This document shows positions 35,742-47,240 of a stretch of 64,000 bases of DNA, in pieces. The notes under the pieces were generated by a model. It was given only the letters and a program-made list of their open reading frames with translations. It was not told the DNA's origin and made no database searches. The stretch covers positions 14,269,001 to 14,333,000 of the forward strand of contig CANTUR010000283.1 of NCBI GenBank assembly GCA_947683625.1. The letters run 5' to 3'. The stretch is from Mallotus nudiflorus (taxonomy: Eukaryota > Streptophyta > Magnoliopsida > Malpighiales > Euphorbiaceae). The translations under genes were made by a program, and so were the position numbers. How positions within the stretch are numbered: position 1 is the stretch's first letter; each line of letters begins with the position of its first letter.

Positions 35742-36962
35742 ATAATAATATTATCAAAGCAGAAGAAGCGAGAAGCCACAAAATATTGATACGCACACTC
35801 AATTATCACAGTTGTTTTGAACAAGCTGTGAATGTTCTTCAATTTGTAATATTTATAAGTTTTGCCTTCTGCAATTCTCGCTATAGTAGTCTATCCTCAT
35901 ACAACTAAATTAAACATTAGCATAGTTCTTTGGGTATTTTCTGTGTTTGGAATCAGTGCCGGTGCGACCTCAGATTTACCTAAAACACTATATGCAGAAA
36001 CTAACAACCTAACCTAATGAAAATCAAATGAAAGAAGAAACCATGAAGCCGCAACACAAGAAAATCAACATCTGACTCAACTAAACAGTAGAGTCAAAAT
36101 GCAAAGTAGCAATCAACAAAACAAGCAGCATCAGCTAAAAATAGTGACAACAAACAAAAAGGAGAATAGATGATATTAGAAAACAAAAGATTTGCCTAAA
36201 GTTAGCCAAACTACAGGGACAACACCATTTCTGCAACAGAATTGAACTCACGTGAACCCGCAGGTCAGAGCACATAAGCATTTTAAACCAACGGCAACAT
36301 TCAGAACTACATAATCAAAAAAATTAAAACAGCAATATCAAGGTATGAAATTTTAGCAAAAGCACTTTAAAAAAAAAGAGAGCAACATCAAATTAAAAAA
36401 AAAACAATGACACTTCACATGCAATTTGCGTCCTTCTCTCTGAATGGCATATCACATGCAACTAACCATTAGGAAAAAATACATGCAACAACAATCTTGA
36501 TAAGCTGAAAGCAAAATTAAAGAAGAAAACAAAGCCATCACAGCACCACCACAACGAAGACTTAGACAGCATAAAGACAAATAGATAAAGTTAAAATCTT
36601 GTACCTTCAAAAGGATGAGGCTGAGCTGTGAGTAAAAAGAGAAGAAGAAGATGTATATAGAGAAGAGAAGAAGAAAGGAAGGTGCAAAAGTGATTGAAAA
36701 GGCTGAGTTGTGAGTAAAGCGACACCATGCGAGCATGTTGTTATCTATATTATATATATATACAAGATGATGGCTGGGGAGGCCTGGCTGACGTGTGCCA
36801 AAATGGCTATATCATCTCAAATGGTATAAAATTTACAACGGTTAAATAATTAAATAATAATAATTTTTTATGTATTCACAATTGCCTAATTGTTACTGCT
36901 ATCTATTGGAATTTTATTCTCCTTTGGCAACCAAAGTATGTGGAACATGAGGTCGGAAGAGG
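35742..36962. other. Upstream flank of the transporter pseudogene, no gene seen
   Basis: AT-rich. A purine-rich stretch lies at 36635-36690, and AGGCTGAG(C/T)TGTGAGTAAA occurs twice (about 36608 and 36698). The minus-strand frame at 36452-36736 is low-complexity translation of that stretch. No promoter can be assigned safely. Confidence 0.5.
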
Positions 36963-37528
36963 TAGGGGTATCAAAATGGGTTGGTGGGTCGTGTTTGTGT
37001 CGAGTTGACACACTTTGATGATACAATTAAGGTTAATATGAACACGATTTATTTTTTAATCATGTCAAAAATTTCAACTTTAACACAACACAAAAATTAA
37101 ACGAATTACATAAATATGACACGTTTAATTTATTTATCTAAATGGATTGTGTGAGTTATAAAATTCAACATGACCCATTTAATTTGTATAATATTTATAA
37201 TATATAAAAATAATATTTTTCATAAAAAAAAGTAAAATAATGTCTAGAATTGAGCAATTTACAAAATACAATTATAAAAATTTGTAACAAATGTCAAATT
37301 TACTTTTTAAAATCATAATAACTTAAATATATTTCTAATTAGTCGTGTCAGGCAACAAGTATAATTAAACGGTTCCACATGTCAATTTGTGACACAATTT
37401 CATTAAACCATGTCATAAATGGGTTGATCCATTTCTGACAAGAACCCATTTAACCTTAACACTAATTTGCTAATTTTGCATGTTAGGCAAATCGTGTTCA
37501 CATGTCATTACCCATTTTGACACCCTTA
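36963..37528 (+). mobile_element. hAT-like MITE, 566 bp (copy 5)
   Basis: Termini TAGGGGTATCAAAATGGGT and ACCCATTTTGACACCCTTA. Same orientation and internal sequence as copy 1. No clear 8-bp duplication remains. Confidence 0.88.
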
Positions 37529-37615
37529 GTATATAATAATTAATGACTGACCATTTTTTATTTCTATTATTTGTCAAATCAATGAAAAACAATAAGACTT
37601 AAGTGTTAAAATTTC
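37529..37615 (+). repeat. Inverted fragment of the transporter intron-1 repeat
   Basis: ATAATTAATGACTGACCA...TCTATTATTTGTCAAATCAATG...AAGACTTAA is the reverse complement of the unit ends at 24110-24178, 26045-26112 and especially 31150-31240 (which keeps TCATCAATTATTAGAT). It is trapped between a MITE and the Tat 5' LTR, and is about 85 bp. Confidence 0.8.
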
Positions 37616-38182
37616 GGTCATACCTTAAAATTGATTGTCCTAAAAAAGGTCCAATGATGAAATGAATCTTCAAAAAGACTAGAGTCTGCTTGTTCGTAAC
37701 ACCTCTGAAAAGTGCAACCTTAAAATCCTAACCGATCCTTCCAGTGTGCAAAATGGATCACCAAGCCATTAAGTTGATCTCCGATCTTATGAAATACGAA
37801 TTATCAGAATAATAAAAGGCTTATTTTGAGCAATCTTCTCTCAAAACACACAGCTTGTTGAGTTGGTGTTCATTTCATCAGACCGAGACCTAACTTCATG
37901 AAAAAATAAAAATTGATTTTGATAAAATAGACTTTAGAAACACATCCAAAAGGGTCCAAAACCTCTAGAATTAGACCTGAAATAGTCCAAAACAACATGA
38001 GGATTAACGTGCGTCACTTATAAGTGCACATATACCCATTAACACCCCTAGGTGTCACTCACTAAAATAGAGGCCAAATTAGACAAAATGGATTTTGGCA
38101 ACATGTTTAGAAGGCCCAAAAACCTTAGGAACCAACCTCGGAATAGCCCAAAAAAGCCCCAATTTGCATGCGTAATGTGCAA

Positions 38183-38296
38183 GTGCCAGTCACATGCACT
38201 TCGTGTGGCTACATGCCAAACGTGCAGTCACGTGCACTTTGTGTGGCCACGTGCCAAATGTGCAGTCACTTGCACTTTGCGTGGCCACGTCCTCCG
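38183..38296 (+). promoter_or_regulatory. Three 38-39-bp direct repeats with CACGTG boxes in the LTR
   Basis: Repeats start at 38183, 38222 and 38260: GTG(C)CAGTCAC(A/G/T)TGCACTT, then GTGTGGC(C/T)AC. They create CACGTG or near-CACGTG (G-box) motifs at several places, for example CACGTGCACTTTGTG and GCCACGTGCC. They end 58 bases before a TATA box, where an enhancer of the LTR promoter would be expected. Binding of bZIP/bHLH factors is inference. Confidence 0.6.
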
Positions 38297-38353
38297 TCCT
38301 AAGCACGTGCGCATGACCACACACATAACCCCCCTCTTCATCGATTTTTGCAA

Positions 38354-38361
38354 TATAAATA
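38354..38361 (+). promoter_or_regulatory. TATA box of the Tat LTR promoter
   Basis: TATAAATA in the context TTTTGCAATATAAATAGG. It is followed after about 30 bases by a CTCATTTTAGGGGGGAGC stretch that could be the start of transcription. Confidence 0.6.
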
Positions 38362-39597
38362 GGTGTCTCCACACCTCATTTTAGGGGGGAGCAAATCTAT
38401 CTTCATCGATTTTAGAGGAAAAAACACACTACTAAAAAATCTATCTACTTGAAGACATTGGAAACCTACTTCTAAACAGTTTTAACTCTCCCACTACAAT
38501 TTTCTTAGGTTATTAGGCCTCCCTTCCACCAAACCTGGCCTCATCTTTGTCAAAACATGCTTCAAAGGTATACAAACTAGTATTATTATACACATCATTT
38601 TGAACATCTCAATGAGGAAAGCTTGATAATCCCTCAAAGCTAAATCTTTAAAACTCACACTAGCTTAGTCGAATCTGAGGACCACACAATTATTTTAGCG
38701 CATTTATTTTTTTGCATTGCATTTGACTTTATTATTGCCAGCATTTATGAATATTATTATGCTTGCATGATAAGACTGGTGATCTTGCATGCTATATGAA
38801 TAATCTATGCTCTATTTTGCTCATTTTATATCATCATTTTGCACCCTCTAGTTTTAAAATGTGAAATCAGACCATATATATCAATAACATAAAAAGTTCA
38901 TATTCCAAAATAAAGTCATCATGTTCCTAATCCAATGATGTCATCATGCATCCCTTATATCATCATTATATAGCATCATAGCATAAATAATCACCGTAAA
39001 CATGCATGATTATGTACATTTTGCTTACACTTTCAAGTGATTGAGTGTCCATTGCTTATCTCATTATTCATGTGATCGAGCAAGCTACGTGCATAGTCAT
39101 GTTAACCTTGTAAGTTCATTACATCTAAGTTAGATTTACTTTTTTGTGATCCTTTTTTTTATATTTTATTAGGAAAGTAACGTAATAATGATATTTCAAC
39201 TTTATTATCTTCTACTATCTGATGTATTATATGAATGCTATATAAACTAGCATTACTAAAACTAGGGTGTTATGGTAGCTATACATTAAATATTGTATAA
39301 TGATAAATAGTCAAAAAGTATATGCGATCCCTTGAACTCGAAAAACTCTACTAAAGGTAATACTTATTAAGTGACTCAATATTATCCCTTTCATTTCCCA
39401 ATTTTCTAAAAGTCAGGTGGTGACTCCATAAAATAAAAAAAGCGTCTCATTCCTCTCAAGACTAATCATTTGTCCCTATTCGATAAAGTTTTCATGTCCC
39501 TTGGAAATAAAACACAAAGATCCTCATGAAAATTTCTAGAAGGAGTAATCATAAAAAAAAAAGGCTCTTTCACTTCGAGAGCATGGGTTGCTCACAG

Positions 39598-39615
39598 TGC
39601 TGACTCCACTAGGGA
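39598..39615 (+). other. Primer binding site-like sequence of the Tat element
   Basis: TGCTGACTCCACTAGGGA follows the CA end of the LTR after one base. Tat elements commonly have TGGCGACTCC(A/G)CTGGGGA here, so three differences are visible. It should pair with a tRNA 3' end; I do not name the tRNA. Confidence 0.6.
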
Positions 39616-41089
39616 TTTTTAAGTAAGAGAGATCAACTAAAAAATGACTATTTCTCATTATGTAGTACTTAATTGTATAGAGCCCCTCATTGCTGCATTT
39701 ATAGTACACATCACACATGCACCAATGGTCCCTAAAACCTCGGTAATACTGAATGACATTGCCACCATGATTCCACTCGAGTCATGGAGTGACAAAGATA
39801 GGTATTATCACTTTTAGTATTTACTCGTGCATTTATCGGGCACATCCGACCAGAGTCTATAACCTAAGTCCTAAAGGGGGCGACTGATTTATCAAAAGAA
39901 TGCTAGACTCACAAATTGGAATATATAACCTTATTCATATTGAGGCATTCTCACTAAAAGAACCCTTATCCTTTCACCTTAACTCAACTCATATAGATAA
40001 GCCAATAGTAACATCCATTAGGATTCCACCAAGTTGTGCATGCTATCTTTGTCCTAAAGTTGTCCGTTTGACCTGATATTCATAAATGACATGACTCTTC
40101 TAGTGTCTATCACCGAATGACGTCGTAATGTCAATTTTTATAGAATATTTATGCTTAGATCCATATGATTCTCATATACTTCACACGACCCCAAAGCATA
40201 AGGAATGATAATAATCATGTACCTCAACTTGAATAGTCTATATGAACTAACAAATAACAACATCCTTCGATGACGGAACCTATGAAACATCGTCCATTTA
40301 TTCTTATTAGATCAAATGATTAAGTTATGAATTTAACTAGATTGTGGACCTTTATGTTAGCAAAATCAAACTATAAATTATTGAACGATACTTTTATGAC
40401 TCTCGATAAACATATCGAATATCGATATGGGGGTAAGAACTTGTTGCTCCTTTTGATTAACCTTGGCCCTATGCATACGGGCATATATGAGCTCTATAAA
40501 TTATTTAAAGCCCGAAAATTAATCCTCACATTGACATCACATGATTACCTTGAGCACATTTGAGTATCGTTCCTTAGTTTACCCTTCAGTTTTAATCAAC
40601 ATAAATTGAAATAGCTTGGTTCTGAGAGCACTACAGGTTCAAAATCCACCTAAGAAAGAGACTAAATGACCCTGTGGAGAAATAAGGTTGGAAGTGAGAG
40701 CATGCTTGTGATTAGTTTATTCACTGTGTAGGAAATACTAATAAACTCTCAAAATTAATCATGCATACATTACATACATGTGGATAGCATGTATGAACCA
40801 CTGTTTCTTATAGCAATGATCATCATTCATCATAGGATTGTGCATCCACTCCATGCATACATGCTTACCCTTTTCTTTTATAGGCACATGTTATGCATCA
40901 TTCATTTAACTAACTTTAATAAATGTATAGGAACCTAATATCCAACATGAGTGATCATAAAGCTGAATCTTCTTGTTAAAGCAATGGAAAACTAAAAGCT
41001 AGGATCTAAGACTTGCTTAAGGATGGCATTATGGTCAAAAACTCCCAAACCCAAAACCAGCATCACTAGACATTTCCTCCATAATCTTG
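39616..41089 (+). other. Internal leader of the Tat element, no gag recognised
   Basis: No convincing coding domain. The open frame at 40327-40563 has no family resemblance that I recognise. Canonical Tat gag was looked for here and not seen. Confidence 0.5.
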
Positions 41090-42176
41090 ATAAGGCCGAC
41101 TAGAAAAGCTTGTAACCATATAGGATGCTATACATCAAGACATTCCAATATGTGTACCTCGATCGTGAACTCTTGAATGCTGCTATGTCATTCTAGGAGC
41201 CCTTAAGAGCATGTATTATGATTCAACACCATAGAACTATGCCTATTATATGAGGAATTAGGTGCTATAGCAGGGCGAATCTCTATTAGGACTGAAGAAG
41301 CAGTCTTTATTAACCAAGATATCAAAGACCTAGGACTTGGAGCTACTTTTCTTAATCTAAGCTCCTAAAAGCTTGACGAATTAGTCACTGAGAGCAAACA
41401 ACTTATTCCCATACAAATCCTAGTTGCCTACACTACCAAGAAGTATGGGACCTTAGTTTGGGCATGCCTCCTTGCGTATTACCTCTTTATGCAATATTTT
41501 GCCCTCTCAAATGATGGGCTAGGAGATTACAAGATACTCCAAGTCATTGAAGGAATAGAATGCAAAATGAAACCCATCCCACTAATTTTAGCAGAGACCA
41601 TTCAAGGTTTAGATGACCTTAAAAATAGGAAAAGTTCAAACTTCACTAGCAGCCCTCTATTGCTTCAAATATGGTTGTAAGAAAAGTTGAGTCTACTCGA
41701 TAAAACTACAAGAAACTAGTTAGGATACTAACCCAGGAATCACTTAGAAAGATATGTCAAGGATGTTCATGGGAGCTTAGCCTATATCATAGCCTAGTAG
41801 TGGATCGAATGCATGATGGATACGCCAGAATACCAAGTCAGATGGATGTGTCCATGGTGGAAGCTGGAACATGTGACTATTTGCACATGTGTTAACTGCA
41901 TGTCAATCTTAGGATTCAAGTCATGCACCCACTACTATCCGACACTAGTAAAGAGGTAGTTTAGTGACAAACATCATGTACCTTTTAAGCTTATAGATTT
42001 CTCTAGCAGTAGGATACAACAAAGGTTTATGGATCACTTTAGAATAATATGGATGAAGAGAATCATCCACCAATTTATTGCTAGTAGTGGAGATGATGTT
42101 ACTGATGAAATATGCAAGCAATGGATAATCCAAGATAGAAATATCTATCAAGCAACTGATCCATAGAAAGTTCACT
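41090..42176 (+). pseudogene. Upstream ORF remnant of the Tat element (DUF7745-like)
   Basis: Shifting frames carry a collinear set of blocks: ACLLAYYLFMQYFALSND, LLLQIWL at 41662-41680, YQVRWMCPWWKLEHVTIC, then FKSCTHYYPTLVKRQFSDK and HHVPFKLIDF. The W-PW and YYP-LV-RQF spacing is what I recall from the plant repeat-associated DUF7745 proteins encoded upstream of pol in Ogre-type elements. Function is unknown. Stops are frequent. The assignment is from memory of the pattern and is moderate. Confidence 0.45.
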
Positions 42177-42329
42177 TTTTTAATTTATGTGCTTTTTCTT
42201 TGTTTAAAACTGATGATGTAATAAACTTTAAAGTTAATGCAATGAAATTAGATTTTGCTTACTTGTTTGATGTCTTTCCTAATAGTAGTGTGCATTGCAT
42301 TGATAAAAACATTAACACATTTGACATTC

Positions 42330-43350
42330 ATTCCATATATACTAAATCATTTAACATTAGCATGGAATCTAAACCATAAATTTTGCATATTTTGAAAGAT
42401 GTTACCCTTGATGAAAGGAGAGAAATTAAAAAAATGTTAATAAAATATTCAAAAATATTTGCTTGGATGTACGATGATATGTTTGGTATTGACAAGAGAC
42501 ATTGCTCGACACTTCATCCCTCCCAAAGATGGGTGCAAACCAGCAAAGAAAAATCTGAGAAGACTCATACTAGAATGGGCCTAACTAGTGAAAGAAGACA
42601 TCAAAAAGTAGATCAAAGCAAAATTCCTAGAGGCAGTAGACTGTCTAGAATGGTTAGCAAATGTAGTACCGGTACCAAAGAATGATAGAAGGGTTAGAAT
42701 TTACGTCAACTACAGAGATTTGAACAACACCTGCACAAAAGATGATTTCCCACTACCTCATATAGACATACTAGTTGACAACGCTGCCACATGTGCAATG
42801 TACTCTTTCATAGATGGATTCTTTAGATACAATTAGATCCTAATGGCCATCATCAACAAAGCAAAGACAAATTTCATAACAGAATAGGGCACTTATTACT
42901 ACAAAGTAATGCCCTTTGATTTAAAGAATGCAGGAGCAACTTACCAAAGAATGGAAACTATAATGTTCCATGGCATGATACACAAAGAAGTATAAATGTA
43001 CATTAATGACATGATGGTCAAGTTAAAAACTAGGGAAGAACATCCATCTAATTTTGAAAAATTCCTCAAAAGATTCAAAAAGTACAGTCTCAGGCTTAAT
43101 CTAAAGAAATGCATATTCGAGGTCACTTCAAGAAAGATATTGGGGTATGTTGTCAATCAAAACAGGATTGAAATGGATTTAGACAAAGAAAATGTAGTCA
43201 GAGAGATTCTAATGCCAAAAATAGAAAAAAGAATCATAGGGTTTCTAAGGAAACTACAATTCATTAGAAATTTTATCGCTAAGTTGACAACAGTGTGTGA
43301 ACCAATCTTTAAGCTTCTAAAAAAAGATAAGCTAGTTGAGTGGAACGAGT
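42330..43350 (+). pseudogene. Tat reverse transcriptase remnant with altered active site
   Basis: Blocks in order are EIKKMLIKYSKIFAWMYDDM, LRRLILEWA, CLEWLANVVPVPKNDRRVRI, YVNYRDLNNTCTKDDFPLPH, MPFDLKNAGATYQRME, the palm motif MYINDMMVKL (about 42997), LRLNLKKCIFEV, and CEPIFKLL-KDKLVEWNE. Relatives have YVDDM at the palm; here the first Asp is Asn and a stop lies just before it. A second Asp-to-Asn-type change sits in YVNYRDLN (usually VDYRDLN). Further stops occur near 42835 and 42886. Confidence 0.9.
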
Positions 43351-43780
43351 AGTGTCAGTTAGCATTTGACAAGATTATAAACTACCTAGCTAACCCACCA
43401 GTTTTGAAACCACTTAAACCTAGGATGCCTTTAACCCTATATCTAGCCATCCAAGGAAATGCAATCAGTGCAATGTTACCCCAAGAGGGAGAAACAAAAG
43501 CAAAATATGTAGTCTACTACTTAAGTAAGAAGATGGTGCCGTATAAGGAAAAGTACAATCAACTCGAGCAGATATGTATGGTAATGGTATGGGCAATGAA
43601 CTCAAACATTACTTTAAGTCCTATAGAGTTCAGGTCGTGTTTAAAATGGATCCAATGAAGTACCTCTACGAGGCTCCCTTCCTGGTAGGAAACTTGCGAA
43701 GTGGCTCATACTATTGACAGAATTTGATGTGCAATACCTGACTAAAAAGGGAATAAAAAGAAGAGTAGTGGCTAAATTTC
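43350..43780 (+). pseudogene. Tat RNase H (first) remnant
   Basis: CQLAFDKIINYLANPPVLKP, then LYLAIQGNAISAMLPQE, AKYVVYYLSKKMVPYKEKYNQLEQ and, in another frame, WLILLTEFDVQYLTKKGIK. The first catalytic Asp position (usually LYL.V...A) is already lost in most Tat members. A frameshift near 43600-43650 divides the domain. Confidence 0.82.
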
Positions 43781-43799
43781 TAGTTCTTAATCCCATTCC

Positions 43800-44240
43800 A
43801 CACTTAGAAGAAATCCAACTAGACTTCCCAGAATACTTCAATTCAGCCATCAAGATTCAAGGATGGTGGATGTATTTTGAAGGAGTGGTTAATCAGTTCA
43901 GCATAGGAGCCATTGTCATATTACAATCTCTATAAGGTGAAGTAGTGTCGATTGCCAAATAGCTTGAATTTAGAGTCATAAATAACAAAGCATAATATGA
44001 GGCATGCACACTCATAATAGAAGCATTGATAGCCCTGGATGTTACAAAAGTCAAATTCTTTGGAGATTCCATGCTAGTAATCATTCATGCCATAGAAGAG
44101 TGGGAATTGAAAAAGCAGCACCTAAAACCTTACCTGGATCATTTAAAGTTTCTCATGATGTCCTTTCAAAAATGCAAATTCATTCATCTCCCTAAGAACC
44201 ACAATCAGATGGCAGATGCACTTGCTTCCCTAGCATGAGT
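43800..44240 (+). pseudogene. Second, plant-type RNase H (aRNH) of the Tat element
   Basis: WWMYFEGVVNQFSIGAIVIL (normally W.LYFDGA.....G.G.VL), VINNKAxYEAC with a stop at the usual Glu-containing segment, LDVTKVKFFGDSMLVIIHAIEEWELK and NHNQMADALASLA. Carrying this extra domain between RNase H and integrase is diagnostic of the Tat lineage. The catalytic Asp of GDS is present, while the first Asp (FDG) is Glu here. Confidence 0.85.
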
Positions 44241-44448
44241 GTAGGAAGGACCATCCAAAATGCCCATGAAGCCTTTAATCCTACTCAGATTGGGACAACC
44301 TTGTCATAAGAACTACAAAATAGTAAAGACAAACCCTAGTTCTAGAAATCCAGAGATATATGAAAGAACGAGCCTATCCTGATCAGGCAAGTGAAAATAT
44401 AAGGCAGTCATCTAATGATTAGCATCGAAATTCACATCACACTAGGGT

Positions 44449-45580
44449 GTGTTATATAGAAGAACTTCATATGGGTTACAACTCCATTGTCTAGATGAAA
44501 TTGAGGCTACAAGAGTAATAGAAGAAGTACACGAAGGTGTTTATGGTCCACACATGAATAAAGAAATCCTAGCTAAGAAGCTAATTAGACAAGGGTTCTT
44601 TTGGATGTCAATGATGGAAGACTGTATTAAATTTGTAAGGGAATGCCACAAATGTTAAATCCAGGGGAATGTCAGCCACCTTCCCCTAACAAAATTACAC
44701 TACATCTCCCCTATATGGCCCTTTTTAGCATAAGGACTAGATATAATTGGGGAAATCCACCCAACAACCTCGAATGAACACAGGTTCATCTTAGTGGCTA
44801 TGGATTACTTCACAAAGTGGGTTGAAGCAAAATCATTCACAAAGATAGGAGCCAAGCAAGTGGTTAAGTTCATCAAAAGAAATATGTTTTGTCAATATGG
44901 GATCCCACATCACATCATCTCTGAAAATGGTGTTCAATTCTAAGGGGAAGTTAGAGAAATACTAAGGAGTTATAAGGTGGAACATCAAAAATCTTCTCAT
45001 TATCGACCACCAGCAAATGGGGCCGTTGAAGCCTCAAACAAGAACATTAAGAAGGTTTTATCAAAAATGACTCAGACTTATCGAGACTGGGTAGATAGAT
45101 TGCCATGTGCCTTATGGGGGTACCAAATAACTATTAGAACTTCAACCAGAGCAACTCCTTTCTCACTAATATATGGATCAGAAGTAGTACTTCCAATCAA
45201 AACAAAAATCAAGTCTCTTTGGGTAGCAATCGAATCTAAATTTCTAGAAGTACAATGGGCTCAATAGAGGCATGATAATCTTACTCTCTTGGACAATCAA
45301 AGGCTAAAGGCTCTATACCATACATAATTTTATCAGGCTCGACTAGCTAAAACCTACAACAAAAAGGTGAAACACAAGAGTGTGAAAGCAGGAGACTAGG
45401 TGTTAAAGCAACAAGGCAGAATGTTCCAAACCCTAGAGGGAAATTCAGACCAAACTGAGAAGGCTTGTATTTGGTCAAACATGTCTTATTGAAAGGAGTA
45501 GTCAAGCTAATGGATTCTAAAGGCAATGAATTCTCTGAACCTGTTAATATAGACCACTTGAAGAAGTACTATGTCTAGGG
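44449..45580 (+). pseudogene. Tat integrase remnant
   Basis: HEGVYGPHMNKEILAKKLI with RECHKC forms the HHCC zinc domain. GLDIIGEI carries the first catalytic Asp. HHIISENGVQF has Glu where Asp is usual (SDNG). NGAVEASNKNIKKVL keeps the Glu. YGSEVVLPIKT and a KVKHKSVKAGD region follow. The stretch 44977-45267 is open for 96 codons. Stops lie at 44656, 44729, 44941, 45265 and later. Pol ends near 45580. Confidence 0.88.
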
Positions 45581-46174
45581 CAAAAATAAAATCCTATTGA
45601 GTTAAAAACCTAAAAATGGCAGCTTAGGTAAAAGTTGAGGACTTCCTATTAGGTTGAAAACCCTACATGGGCAACCTAGGAAAAAATTAAGGAAGGAGAG
45701 AAAATACTTAACTAGAGAACTTGAGAAGGCTAGTTAGGAATAAGGGTAACCTCAAGTTCAAAATTTGTATGAATGCACCTATGCTTTTCTTAAATGATTT
45801 CAATGAAATAAGAATGATTGCCAATTTATGCAAAATTTCTTTGAAAAATTGTAACACATTTTTATCATCATGAATTGCATCAAACATGCTTTGCATTTTC
45901 TTTCATTACATGACCACAGTTCTTACCATCTTCTTAAGATCAGCCACTACTGTCAAAGCCTTAAATAAAAAAAAAGCCTAGCTAGGCATGAAGAGCTCTA
46001 AGAGGAGACACCCTAAGCAAAAGAGGGAAGAAAAAAGAAAACCCAGCTAAGTGTGAAAAGCTCCAAAAGGAGAGGCCTTAGGCAAAAAAGGGAAAAATAA
46101 AAGAGGAAGACAATAGCAATGGCAAACATCACTAGGTATAACAATGGCATACAACAAGAGGCATATACTCTACA
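45580..46174 (+). other. 3' non-coding part of the Tat element with a short direct repeat
   Basis: Contains AGGTTGAAAACCCTACATGGGCAACCTAGG-type sequence usual after Tat integrase, and two roughly 66-bp diverged direct repeats (about 45972 and 46038; CAGCTAAG/TAGCTAGG..GAAAGCTC..AGGAGA). No gene. Confidence 0.6.
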
Positions 46175-47240
46175 TGTTAGTGATATACACTAGGTCAATC
46201 ATTTGATTATGCATTGACTTTCTTATTTTATTAATAAAGAGGTATTTCATTATCATTTGATTTTATGATAATTATATAAATGGTTAATTCTTACGAAGGT
46301 CATCAAGTATGTGACTTGATAGTAAAAACCTTAGATTAAAATAAGAATTCTATTCTAATTATCCCTAGCAATTTATTAATTATATAAATGTTAAAGTATT
46401 AAGGCTAAAATGATGTTGGCTAATGGTTATGTTTTACTAATCATGAATATGAGATATTAAGTCAACTTATAGGTACATGATGAGAGATCATGTACTGGAT
46501 TGACCCACTATGGGAATACTGCATAGAATATTGTCATAAGTATTTCTCATCACAGTAATTTTATTTCGGTCCTTTGACCTTGTAATCATTATGGATTTCT
46601 ACATAGCTATTTTATGTTTTGACACATTCTAACATTGTCTTTAACTAGACGATTAGATAGGATGTTGTTGGATATGAAATTAGTTATATGAGGAATGTGA
46701 GTGATTTAGAAGGAATTTATCCCTCATTAATATGAGAAAGATATCTATAGGCCCCTTAATGAGATAGACTGAAGGAAAAATGCATGGCCATGCTAAAATG
46801 AATTGATAAAAATTTATCATTTTCAGTCTACTTGGAATCAAGTCATAATATTGAACTATATAAGGATGACATTCTATGCCTTATGTTCAATTAAGATATC
46901 ATGTGATAAAGGGACAATAAAATTCATTGTAATTATGTTATGTCAGATTATTGACTTCACATGACTTGGGTAGTAATAATGTCTTGCTAGAGGCCACTTA
47001 TGACTTGTAGACCTAAATAGAGATTTAGGCCCACTACCAATGTTATGTGAACCTACAGGGTCACACACTTAGAATAAGCCCAAAATGAATATGGGTTTAA
47101 TGAGCCCAAAAATAAACTCCGTGGAAATAAATAATTAAAGTGTTTTATTTATTTGTTTATTTATTTAAGATAAATGTTATTTTAAATAAATAAATAAGAT
47201 ATTATTTCTAATTTATTTTTAAACAAAATTAGAATATAAT

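Larger units (their letters stand above)
37616..39596 (+). repeat. 5' LTR of the Tat-like element
   Basis: About 1.98 kb. The expected TG terminus is now GG at 37616. The end is placed at CTCACA (39591-39596), directly before the PBS-like sequence. It carries GGTGGTGACTCC near 39417, a block commonly found in Tat LTRs. The left 115 bases align with 55359-55472. Confidence 0.78.

Noticed and set aside
36452..36736. Hydrophobic 94-codon minus-strand frame as a membrane protein
   Set aside because: It is the translation of a purine-rich low-complexity tract on the other strand.
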